DNA from: JACVRW01 sp963751835
GTDB taxonomy: Bacteria > Actinomycetota > Thermoleophilia > Solirubrobacterales > Thermoleophilaceae
Assembly: GCA_963751835.1 (NCBI GenBank)
Contig: CAVVWD010000021.1
Span: 1 to 64,000 of the forward strand
DNA length: 64,000 bases
Reading direction: 5' to 3'
A program made the position numbers and the translations under genes. The notes below the pieces were generated by a model. It saw nothing but the letters and a program-made list of their open reading frames with translations, was not told the DNA's origin and did no database searches. This document shows, in pieces, positions 26,605 to 35,843 of the stretch (position 1 is the stretch's first letter; each line of letters begins with the position of its first letter).

Positions 26605-27342
26605 TCAGCGGTAGCGGACAAGGTCCATCCGCCCTATCTCGAACTGCTCTCGCACTAGCCCGACACCGGGGCAGTAGAACTTGAACTCCCTGTTGTTGTC
26701 GAGCGGAGCGAAGTCCTCGGTCTTGATGCAGTCATCGAAGCGCCCCGCCGGCACGGCCACCTCGACGCCGGTCTGGACCACCTCGGACCGGTCTTCGGCG
26801 ACCCCGGGTGCACGCTCCTGCTCGAAGACGTCACCCACCTGCGGATCGGCGGGCATGAAGAGCCCCGGCTTCGCGTCGCCCTTGCCGGCCAACCACTGTC
26901 CCTCGTGCGCGACGACCTTGCCGTCCTCGATGTCGTCGACCCGCTCGCCCATGTAGCGGACGTTGCCCTCGTCGTCCTGGGCGTAGTAGTCGAGCGTGTG
27001 CTCCACGAGCTCCCCGTCCTCGAACTCACGCACGTCGACGACCGTGACCGGGACGCCGGAGACCTCACCGGGCTCATCGAGCACCCGCGACACCACTCTC
27101 ACCCTCACGCGCTCCTTCGAGTCAGGGTCGCCCTCGACGCCGACGTAGGCCATCGAGCGCAGGCTCGACAGCGGGAACAGCGGATGGTCGACCTTCGCCG
27201 AGAACTGCGCCGGGTCGAGTGCCGTCTGGCTATCGCCGGCGGGCTCGGGCTCGCCGTCGTCATCGTCCCCGCCACACGCGGGCACGCTGAGGGTGACGGC
27301 TATCGCAAGGAGGGCCAAGCGGCTTCGCTGCTCGTGGAACGT
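26605..27342 (-). CDS. Lipoprotein, relative of the secreted protein at 20535; apparent ACG start
   Basis: The lipoprotein signal is RSRLALLAIAVTLSVPACGG, followed by a Asp/Glu-rich spacer and a mature domain with YYAQDDEGNVRYMGE and DFAPLDNNREFKFYCPGVGL. The conserved 'AQDDxGNV' motif also occurs in the gene at 20535. The ribosome site AAAGGAGG (27348-27355) is 5 nt from an in-frame ACG at 27342-27340; the only ordinary start is a TTG at 27318, 29 nt from it. ACG gives a perfect n-region (FHEQRSR), so either ACG is used or an ATG was miscalled. The function is unknown. Confidence 0.7.
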   Translation of the reverse strand, partial: TFHEQRSRLALLAIAVTLSVPACGGDDDDGEPEPAGDSQTALDPAQFSAKVDHPLFPLSSLRSMAYVGVEGDPDSKERVRVRVVSRVLDEPGEVSGVPVTVVDVREFEDGELVEHTLDYYAQDDEGNVRYMGERVDDIEDGKVVAHEGQWLAGKGDAKPGLFMPADPQVGDVFEQERAPGVAEDRSEVVQTGVEVAVPAGRFDDCIKTEDFAPLDNNREFKFYCPGVGLVREQFEIGRMDLVRYR

Positions 27343-27543
27343 CGAAGCCTCCTTTCTTGCGTCCAGTGTGCCTCATATGGGCACCGATAGGCAAGGCCGA
27401 CGCGCCCACTTACTTGCATTGGGGGACGGTTCGTGATCAACTAGGCGCACATCGCCGGATGCGGATTTGGCCCGAGCACCGGCGGGGTTCACCGAAAGGA
27501 GCCGTGCCCGTGTCTGTCTCCACGCAGACAGAGGTCGGCAGGG

Positions 27544-28792
27544 GTGGCAGGAATTGGGGTCCCCTGCGCTCTAACGGCTCCCGGGCGACGCACGTGGCTC
27601 GCCCTTCTGATCGGCGCGCTCGCGGCTCTGGCGATGCCGGCTGCGGCGGCGGCGATCGACGAGTACCCCATCGCCGGCGCCAACCCGGGAAGCATCACCG
27701 GCGGGCCCGACGGCGCGCTCTGGTTCACGATGGAGGCAGGCGACGGCGCGATCGGGAGGATGACGACGGCGGGCGTGCACACGAACACGTTCCCGCTGCC
27801 CCCATGCTCGGGGTCGCCGTGCTCGAGCTCGATACCGCCGGTCGACCAGATCGTCCTCGGACCCGACGGCAACCTCTGGTTCACGATGACACGCTCCAAC
27901 GCGATCGGGCAGATGAATACGGCCGGCGCGCTGGCCGTCCATTCAATCGACACTCCGGATACCGAGCCCGAGGGGCTCACCGTCGGTCCCGACGGCAGGC
28001 TCTGGTTCACCCAGGCGAAATTCAACGGGATCGGCGCGATCGCCATGAGCGGGGCCGATGAGGATTGGGTCCTTCCCACCTCATCGAGCGGGCCATCCGA
28101 CATAGCCGCAGGCCCCGATGGGGCCCTGTGGTTCACGGAGAGCCTCACGAACAAGGTCGGGCGGATCACGACCACGGGCGTCGTCACGAACGAATTCGAT
28201 GTTCCGACATCTTCCAGCGAGCCGTCCGGAATCACCAACACCGGAGCGGGACTCTGGTTCACCGAATCCGCGGTCGACCAGATCGCCCAGATCTCGACCG
28301 GAGGCGTCATCACCGAGTACGCCGGGGCCGGCGATCAGCCCTCGGCGATCGCAGCGGCCCCCGACGGCGCCCTCTGGTACACCGAGTCAGGCCCCGGCTC
28401 CAACGCGATCGGGCGGATCACCACCGGCGGGATCATCACCAACCACTTCCCGGTCCCAACGCCCGGCGCCGAGCCCTCGGACATCACCCTCGGTCCCGAC
28501 CAGAACCTCTGGTTCACCGAGTTCCTCGCGAACAAGATCGGCCGGGTCGTCACCGCCCCGCCGGTCGTGCTTCCGCCTCCGCCCGCCGGTCGTCTCGCTG
28601 AAGCCCAAGCCCAAGTGCAAGGTCCCGAAGGTGCGCGGGCTCACCATCAAGAAGGCAGTCAAGAAGCTCAAGAAAGCCCGCTGCAAGTACAAGGTCAAGG
28701 GCAAGGGCAGGGTCGTCTCGACGAAGCCCAAGGCCGGCAAGCGGACATCCAAGACGGTCAAGGTCAAGGCTTCGCGAAAGGCGAGTAGATGA
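27544..28792 (+). CDS. Secreted Vgb-like beta-propeller with PASTA-like tail, one frame break
   Basis: Signal peptide (LALLIGALAALAMPAAAAA), then a propeller of repeats each ending GPDGALWFT / GPDGNLWFT / APDGALWYT with IGRITTxGxxT between them, as in virginiamycin B lyase (Vgb) and related streptogramin-lyase-like proteins. After the last blade the frame shifts near 28578-28586 and continues as CKVPKVRGLTIKKAVKKLKK, a PASTA-like module ending RKASR at 28792. The tail would bind cell-wall material (inference). Vgb catalytic His residues are not evident, so antibiotic lyase activity should not be assumed. It ends in ATGA overlap with the RND gene. GTG start uncertain. Confidence 0.7.
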
Positions 28793-31700
28793 TCGCTGCA
28801 ATCGTTCGTGCCAGCCTGCGGTTCCGCCTGCTGGTGGTGGGGGCGGCCGTGGGCATCATTGCCATCGGCATCGTCCAGCTTCGCGACGCCCCCGTGGACG
28901 TGCTCCCCGAGTTCACGCCGACCTACGCCGAGGTCCAGACCGAGGCGCTCGGACTCTCCGCCGAGGAAGTCGAGCAGCTCATCACCGTTCCGCTCGAGGC
29001 GGACCTGTTGAACGGGGTGGAAGGCGTCGACGTCATCCGCTCGCAGTCCGTGCCCGGCCTGTCGTCGATCGTGCTCGTGTTCCAGCCCGGCACCGACGTC
29101 TACCGGGCAAGGCAGCTCGTCCAGGAGCGCCTCACCCAGGCTCACGCCCTCCCCAACGTGTCCGAGGCCCCCACGCTCCTTCCGCCGCTTTCGTCGTCGA
29201 GCCGCGTGATGATGATCGGGCTGTCCTCCGAGCGCATCTCGCCGATCGAGCGGTCGGTGATCGCCCGCTGGACCGTGCGGCCCCGCCTGATGGGCGTGCC
29301 GGGCGTGGCGAACGTCGCGATCTGGGGCCAGCGTGACCAGCAGCTGCAGGTCCAGGTCGACCCCGAGACCCTGCGTGACAAGGACGTCACTCTGAATCAG
29401 GTCGTCGCGACCGCGGGTAACGCGCAGGCCGTGTCGTCGCTCAGCTTCCTTGAGGGGTCGACGCCGGGCACCGGCGGATTCATCGACACCCCGCAGCAGC
29501 GGCTCCAGGTGCGCAACGTGCTCGACAAGCTCGCGAACCCGGAGGAGCTCGGCAAGGTGCCCGTCGACGAGACGGGCGGGAAGCTGCGCCTCTCTGACGT
29601 GGCGGACATCAAGGTGGGTCACCAGCCGCTGATCGGCGACGCCGTGGTCGGTGACAGCGACGGCCTGCTCCTGGTCGTCGAGAAGTTCCCCGGCGCGAGC
29701 ACGGCACAGGTGACGAAGGGAGTCGAGGACGCACTCGACGAGCTGCAGCCCGGCCTGTCGGGGATGCGTGCGGACGCGTCGGTCTTCCGCCCGGCGACCC
29801 TGATCGAGGGCGCAATCGACAACCTCACGCTGACGCTCGCAATCGCCTTCCTGCTTCTCGCACTGGTCGTGGCCGCCTTCCTCTTCCAGTGGCGCACCGT
29901 TCTCATCGCCCTCGTGACGGTCCCGGTGTCGCTCGTGGCGGCGGCTCTCGTCCTCGACCTGATGAGCGAGACCTTCAACGCGATCTCCTTCGCCGGTCTC
30001 GCCGTCGCCATTGTCGTGGTTATCGACGACGCCGTGGTGAGCGTCGAGAACGTCGCAAGACGCCTGCGCGCGCAGGACGGCGGCAGGCCTGTCGGGCAGG
30101 TCGTCCTCGAGGCGTCTCGGGAGATGCGCAGCCCGCTGACCTACGCGACGCTGATCGCGCTTCTGGCGGTCGTGCCGATCGCGATCATGGAGGGCCGGCC
30201 AGGGGCGTTCTTCGAACCGCTGGCTCTCTCATACGCGCTCGCGGTCATCGCGGCCATGGTGGTTGCGCTGACCCTCACCCCGGCGCTCAGCCTGCTGCTC
30301 TTCTCGAGGGGATCGCTCGGAGCGGGTGACCCGCCACTCGTGCGGCGGGCGGCCCCCGGCTACGCGTCCTTGCTCTCGCGGTTCCTTCACAGGCCACGCA
30401 CGGCCTTGATCGCCGTGGGAGTGGCCCTGGTTCTCGGAATCGCCGCGCTGCCCCTGATGGGCAGCTCGCTTATCCCCTCGTTCAAGGACACCGATCTGCT
30501 GGTCCGGCTCGACGCCGAGCCCGGGACCTCCAACCCCCGCATGACCGCGATCGCCACCCGCCTGAGCCGCGAGCTGCGTTCGATTCCGGGTGTCGAGAAC
30601 GTCGGCGCGCACGTTGGCCGTGCCAAGACGGGCGACCAGGTGGTCAACGTCAACTCGAGCGAGCTCTGGGTCAGCGTCGAGTCGGACGCCGACTACGACG
30701 CCACCGTGGCGTCGATCGAGGACGCGGTCGACGGTACGCGCGGCGTGGCGAGTGACGTGGTCAGCTACTCGGCCCAGAGGATCAGAGACATCGGGGCCCT
30801 GAACGACGGCGAGAACAGGGCGGCCGGCGACGACCTCGGCGTGCTTACCGGGGTGGACGACCCCCTCGTCGTGCGCGTTTACGGTCAGGACCTCGCCACG
30901 CTGAGACGAGAGGCGAGGCGGGTGCGGCGACTCGTGTCCCAGGTCGACGGTGTCGTCGATCCGCGCGTCGAGCTGCCGGCTACGCAGCCGATCATCGAGA
31001 TCGAGACGGACCTCGACAGGGCGCGGCGCTTCGGCGTCAAGCCCGGCGACGTGCGCCGCGCAGAGGGAACACTGCTGCAGGGCATCCACGTCGGCAGCAT
31101 CTTCGAGCAGCAGAAGGTGTTCGACGTGATCGTGCAGGGCGCGCCCGCCACGCGCGAGAGCGTGGCGGACGTGCGCAACCTGCTGATCGACGGGCCCGAC
31201 GGCGGTCACCTCCAGCTCGACCAAGTTGCCGACGTGCGGGTGACGCCCACCCCGATCGTGATCGACCGGGACGCGGTCTCGCGGCGCCTCGACGTCGTCG
31301 CGGAGGTGGACGGGCGCGACCTCGGGTCCGTGGCGAGCGACATCGAGTCTCGTCTCGAGAACGTCGACTTCCCGCTCGAGTACCACGCCGAGGTGCTCCA
31401 GGAGACCACCGCCGAGGAGATCGACAGCACGCAGATGATCGCGTTCGCCGTCGCCGCCGCGATAGCGGCCTTCCTGCTCCTGCAGGCGGCCTTCAGGAGC
31501 TGGGGCCTCGCGGCGGCCGTCTTCGTGTGCCTGCCCGTGGCCCTCGTCGGCGGCGTGCTGGCTGCGCTCATCGGCGGCGCCGAGCTGTCGCTCGGGTCTT
31601 ACGTGGGCTTCCTCGCCCTGTTCGGGCTCGCGGTCCGCACCGGCGTGGTGCTGATCAGCCACTTCCAGGACCTCGAGCACGAGGGCGAGCCCTTCGGGCC

Positions 31701-32013
31701 CGGCCTCGTCGAGCGCGGGACGCGGGAGCGGCTCGCGCCGATCCTGACGACCGCGTTCGGCACGGCGGCGGTGATGCTCCCGTTCGTCATCGCCGGCGCC
31801 GAGGCCGGTCTCGAGATCGTCAATCCGATGGCCATCGTCGTCCTCGGTGGACTCGTGACCTCGACGCTCTTCAGCCTGTTCGTGCTCCCGGCCATCTACC
31901 TCCGCTTCGGCGGCGGCCAGCCGGAGGTCTCGCCCGAGGAGGAGCTGATGCATCGCTGGGCCGGTGTCGAGAAGGCCCCTGCGAAGGCGGGTGAGCGTGA
32001 GCCGGCCGTGTAG
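28789..32013 (+). CDS. RND efflux pump, CusA/CzcA type
   Basis: 1074 residues, a full-length RND protein. The first helix is followed by DVLPEFTPTYAEVQTEALGL, the family motif just after it. Two internal repeats each carry a six-helix bundle; the centre has VAIVVVIDDAVVSVENVARR, typical of the heavy-metal efflux branch (proton-relay acidic residues DD). Such pumps export metal ions or small molecules using proton flow, usually with adaptor and outer-membrane partners. Here only a small lipoprotein and a second RND gene follow. The metal-binding Met triad of CusA was not located, so the substrate is open. Confidence 0.9.
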   Translation: MIAAIVRASLRFRLLVVGAAVGIIAIGIVQLRDAPVDVLPEFTPTYAEVQTEALGLSAEEVEQLITVPLEADLLNGVEGVDVIRSQSVPGLSSIVLVFQPGTDVYRARQLVQERLTQAHALPNVSEAPTLLPPLSSSSRVMMIGLSSERISPIERSVIARWTVRPRLMGVPGVANVAIWGQRDQQLQVQVDPETLRDKDVTLNQVVATAGNAQAVSSLSFLEGSTPGTGGFIDTPQQRLQVRNVLDKLANPEELGKVPVDETGGKLRLSDVADIKVGHQPLIGDAVVGDSDGLLLVVEKFPGASTAQVTKGVEDALDELQPGLSGMRADASVFRPATLIEGAIDNLTLTLAIAFLLLALVVAAFLFQWRTVLIALVTVPVSLVAAALVLDLMSETFNAISFAGLAVAIVVVIDDAVVSVENVARRLRAQDGGRPVGQVVLEASREMRSPLTYATLIALLAVVPIAIMEGRPGAFFEPLALSYALAVIAAMVVALTLTPALSLLLFSRGSLGAGDPPLVRRAAPGYASLLSRFLHRPRTALIAVGVALVLGIAALPLMGSSLIPSFKDTDLLVRLDAEPGTSNPRMTAIATRLSRELRSIPGVENVGAHVGRAKTGDQVVNVNSSELWVSVESDADYDATVASIEDAVDGTRGVASDVVSYSAQRIRDIGALNDGENRAAGDDLGVLTGVDDPLVVRVYGQDLATLRREARRVRRLVSQVDGVVDPRVELPATQPIIEIETDLDRARRFGVKPGDVRRAEGTLLQGIHVGSIFEQQKVFDVIVQGAPATRESVADVRNLLIDGPDGGHLQLDQVADVRVTPTPIVIDRDAVSRRLDVVAEVDGRDLGSVASDIESRLENVDFPLEYHAEVLQETTAEEIDSTQMIAFAVAAAIAAFLLLQAAFRSWGLAAAVFVCLPVALVGGVLAALIGGAELSLGSYVGFLALFGLAVRTGVVLISHFQDLEHEGEPFGPGLVERGTRERLAPILTTAFGTAAVMLPFVIAGAEAGLEIVNPMAIVVLGGLVTSTLFSLFVLPAIYLRFGGGQPEVSPEEELMHRWAGVEKAPAKAGEREPAV

Positions 32014-32452
32014 GCGGCGGTCGCCGCTGGCGTTGGCCGGCCTGGTGTCGATAGCGGCCGCGATCGCGCTCGGAAGCTGCACCGAGGTCGAGACGGAGTC
32101 GGCAACGGGCTACGAGCCCGCCGCGCTCGAGCCGGTCAAGGGAAGCGAGGACCTCCAGAAGGTGACGTTCACCGAGGAGGGGGCGAGGCGGGTCGGCCTG
32201 GAGACGGGTGAGGTTTCACGGAGCGGGAAGCGCTTGGTGGTGCCCTACGCCGCGCTGCTCTACGACCCTGAGGGCAAGACCTACGTCTACACGAACCCCA
32301 AGCCGTTGGAGTACCTGCGCGCCCCTGTCGAGGTGGACCGCATCGAGGGGGATCGGGTGCTGCTCACGGACGGCCCGCCCGCCGGCACCAAGGTCGTGAC
32401 CGTCGGTGTGACCGAGGTCTACGGCACCGAGCTCGAGGTCCCAAGCCATTGA
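31991..32452 (+). CDS. Small lipoprotein resembling the C-terminal part of an RND adaptor
   Basis: About 153 residues from the GTG at 31991 (or 31997), overlapping the end of the RND gene. The lipobox is IALGSCTEV. The mature domain (KVTFTEEGARRVGLETGEVS, then VPYAALLYDPEGKTYVYTNP and GPPAGTKVVTVGVTEVYGTE) resembles the beta-barrel and membrane-proximal parts of CusB/CzcB-like adaptors but lacks the hairpin and lipoyl domains. It may be a minimal adaptor linking the two RND pumps in a cell envelope without a classical outer membrane (inference). Confidence 0.75.
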   Translation: MSVSRPCRRRSPLALAGLVSIAAAIALGSCTEVETESATGYEPAALEPVKGSEDLQKVTFTEEGARRVGLETGEVSRSGKRLVVPYAALLYDPEGKTYVYTNPKPLEYLRAPVEVDRIEGDRVLLTDGPPAGTKVVTVGVTEVYGTELEVPSH

Positions 32453-32474
32453 TCGCGCGACTGGGACATCGCTG

Positions 32475-35400
32475 ATGCGCTGGGTCGTCTCCAGAAGCCT
32501 GCGCTTCCGCTGGCTCGTGCTGTTCGCCGCCGCGGCGATGATGGTGTTCGGGATCGCCCAGATTCCGAGCGCCAGGGTCGACGTCTTCCCCGAGTTCGCG
32601 CCGCCGCGGGTCGAGATCCAGACGATCGCGCTCGGCAACTCCTCGACCGAGGTCGAGGAGCTGATCACGGTGCCGATCGAGCAGCAGCTCAGCGGCATCC
32701 CCGGCCTCGACGAGCTGCGCTCGAAGTCGGTCTCGCAGCTGTCCGCGATCCAGCTCATCTTCGAACGCGGTACGGACGAGCTGAGAGCCCGTCAGCTAGT
32801 GCAGGAGCGCATCGCGCAGGTCACGCCCACGCTGCCGACGTGGGCGAGCCCGCCGTTCATGATGCCGCCGCTTTCGGCCACGAGCCGGATCATGAAGATC
32901 GGGCTCTCCTCGGACGAGCTGAACCTCGTCGAGATGTCCTCGATCAGCTACTGGAAGATCAGGCAGCGCCTGTTGCGCGTGCCGGGCGTCGCCGCGGTGG
33001 ACATCTACGGGGAGCGCCTCCAGCAGCGGCATATTCAGGTCGACCCGGCCAAGCTGGCTGCGAACGGCGTCCCGCTCGAGCGGGTGATGGAGGTCAGCTC
33101 CAACGCCGTCGACGCCGGGGTGCTGCCCTTCGCCGAGAGCTTCGCGGTCGGTACCGGCGGATTCGTCGAGTCGGGCGGCCGGCGGATGAACGTCCGGCAC
33201 GTGCAGCCGATCGTCGGGCCGAAGGAGCTCGGCGAGGTGCCCATCATGAGCCGCGACGGGCGCGAGCTGACGCTCTCGGATCTCGCCACGGTGAAGGAGG
33301 ACCATCAGCCGGTCTGGGGCGAGGGCGTCGTCAACGGAGGCGACGGCCTGCTGCTGATCGTGCAGAAGTTCCGCGGCGCCAACACCATGGAGGTCACGCA
33401 GGGGGTCGAGGACGCGATCGACGAGCTGCGCCCCGGCCTGCCCGGCATGGAGATCGACACCACGATCTTCCGGCCCGCCACGTTCATCGAGCAGTCGATC
33501 GACAACCTCACGACGGCACTCCTGATCGGCGTGCTGCTCGTGATCCTCATCATCGTCGCGTTCCTGTTCGAGTGGCGCACCGCTTTCATCAGCCTGATCG
33601 CGATCCCGCTCTCCCTGATCGCGGCGATCCTGGTGCTCGACCTCGCCGACAGGAGCATCAACGTGATGGTCCTTGCCGGCCTGGTGGTGGCCATCGGGGT
33701 GGTGGTCGACGACGCGATCATCGACGTGGAGAACATCGTTCGGCGGCTGCGGAAGCGCGCGCGCCGGCGGTATCGACGTATCGACGTTCCGGGTGGTGCT
33801 CGACGCGTCGGTCGAGGTGCGCAGCGCGATCACCTACGCGACCGTGATCAACGTCGTCGCGATCGTGCCGGTCTTCTTCCTGCAGGGCCTGTCGGGGTCG
33901 TTCTTCCAGCCGCTCGTGCTCTCGTACGGGCTGGCGGTGCTCGTGTCGATGATCGTCGCCCTGACGGTCACGCCTGCGCTGTGCCTGCTGCTGCTGTCGA
34001 AGGGACACCTCCGGCACGGCGACTCGCCGCTGCTGCGCGTGTTGAAACGCGGCTACGGCGCGATCCTCGAACGGGTCATCCGCCGGCCGAGCCCGGCGAT
34101 CGCGACTGCGGCCGTGTTCCTGCTCGCCGGGCTGCTGATCTACCCGACACTCGGGTCGCAGCTGCTGCCCAACTTCAAGGAGCGCGACTTCCTGATGCAC
34201 TGGCTGACCGAGCCGGCCACCGGCGCGGACGGAGGAGAAGCGCATCTCGATCCGGGCCTGCCGCGACCTCCGCGAGATCCCGGGTGTGCGCAACTGCGGC
34301 TCCCACATCGGGCAGGCGCTGCTGTCCGACGAGATCTACGGCGTCTACTTCGGCGAGAACTGGATCAGCGTGAGCGAGGACGTCGACTACGACGAGACCT
34401 CGCCTCCATCGACAGGACGATCGAGGGATACCCGGGCCTCTACCGCGACAGGCAGACCTATCTACGAGAGCGGATCAAGGAGGTGCTGACAGGCACGAGC
34501 GAGTCGATCGTAGTCCGCATCTTCGGCCCCGACCTCGAGGTCCTGCGCGCGAAGGCGGACGAGGTGGCCGATGCGGTCTCCGGCGTCGAGGGCGCCATCG
34601 ACGTGTCACCCGACTTCGCGGAGGACCTGCCGCACGTCGAGGTGGAGCTGAACCTCGCGGCGGCGCGGCGTTACGGCCTGAAGCCGGGCGACGTCCGGCG
34701 CCAGTCCTCGACGCTGCTGGCGAGCGAGGAGGTCAGCGACATCTTCGTCGGCGGCAAGGCCTACGACGTGCACGTCTGGAGCATCCCGTCGGCGCGCGAC
34801 AGCCTCACCGACGTACAGGAGCTTCCGATCGACACCCCCAATGGCGGCCACGTGCAGCTCAGCCAGGTGGCCGACGTCCGGGTAGCGCCGACTCCCAACC
34901 ACATCGAGCGTGAGCTGCAGTCGCGCCGCATCGACGTGGGCGCCAACGTTGAAGGCCGCGACCTCGCCGCCGTCGTCGACGAGGTCGAGGACGCCGTCGA
35001 CGGGGTCAAGTTCCCGCGCGAGTACCACGCCGAGGTGCTCGGCGAGTCCACCGAGCTGAACGCCGCCCAGGACCGGCTGTTCATCTTCGGGATCGCCGCC
35101 GCGATAGCGATCTTCCTGCTGCTGCACGCCGCGTTCGGGAGCCTCCGGCTGGCGATCCTGACGTTCCTGCTGCTGCCGATGGCGCTCGTGGGCGGGGTGC
35201 TCGCGGTGTGGCTCGGCGACGGCATTCTCTCGCTCGGCGCGCTGGTCGGCTTCCTGACGGTGTTCGGCATCGCCGCGCGCAACGGCATCCTCATGATCAG
35301 CCACTTCCAACACCTGGAGCGGCACGAGGGCGAGCCGTTCGGCCCGGGGCTCGTGCTGCGCGGCGCTCAGGAGCGCCTGGCGCCGATTCTCATGACCGCA

Positions 35401-35571
35401 TCGGCTACCGGCCTGGCACTCGTGCCGCTGGCGGTGCCGGGCGCGATTCCCGGCCACGAGATCGAGCATCCGATGGCGATAGTCATCCTCGGCGGCCTGA
35501 TCACCGCCACCTTGCTCAACCTCTTCGTGCTGCCTGCCCTGTACCTGCGCTTTGGGAAGCGCGCGGGCTAG
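32475..35571 (+). pseudogene. Second CusA/CzcA-type RND pump, three frame breaks
   Basis: Starts MRWVVSRSLRFRWLVLFAAA and ends LFVLPALYLRFGKRAG; full-length homology to the RND pump at 28789 runs through three frames. Break 1 is in the cgcgcgcc run near 33755-33768 (ENIVRRLRK then GGIDVSTFRVVLDASVEVRS). Break 2 is near 34228-34238 (LTEPATGADGG then EEKRISIRACRDLREIPG). Break 3 is near 34401, where one C seems missing (VDYDET then LASIDRTIEGYPGLYRD). All domains are present, with DVFPEFAPPRVEIQTIALGN and VAIGVVVDDAIIDVENIVRR. Either a recent pseudogene or three base errors; the lack of any other damage favours errors. Confidence 0.8.
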
Positions 35572-35761
35572 ACGGCTGCTCCGAGAGGGTGCGCCGCTGC
35601 TTCGCGAGGATGCTCGCGGCGAGCGCCGCATTGAGCTCGTCGAGGTATTCGCCCACCGTCGCGTCCTCGCCCACTTCGGCGAGGCAGCGGTCGATCTCCT
35701 CCCAGGCCTCGTCGCCGGTAAGCCCGAAGTCCTTCGCACAGCTGAAGATCGCCTGCAGCAC
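35516..35761 (-). CDS. Small hypothetical protein
   Basis: 81 residues from a GTG with AGGAGTAGGGA just upstream. The first 50 residues look conserved-like and helical (AIFSCAKDFGLTGDEAWEEI and VGEYLDELNAALAASILA). The last 25 overlap the 3' end of the RND gene on the other strand and look unconserved. No family is recognised. Confidence 0.5.
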   Translation of the reverse strand: MLQAIFSCAKDFGLTGDEAWEEIDRCLAEVGEDATVGEYLDELNAALAASILAKQRRTLSEQPSSPRASQSAGTGQAARRG

Positions 35762-35828
35762 TCCCTACTCCTACCCTGCCGGGAGAGCGACAAGCTTCCA
35801 CTTCAACCTGAAACGGGGCTGAGAGCGG

Positions 35829-35834
35829 TAGGCT
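35829..35834 (+). promoter_or_regulatory. -10 hexamer TAGGCT of the hydrolase gene
   Basis: Ends 9 nt before the GTG at 35844; no Shine-Dalgarno lies between. Same arrangement as seven other genes here. Confidence 0.5.
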
Positions 35835-35843
35835 GCCCGGCCT

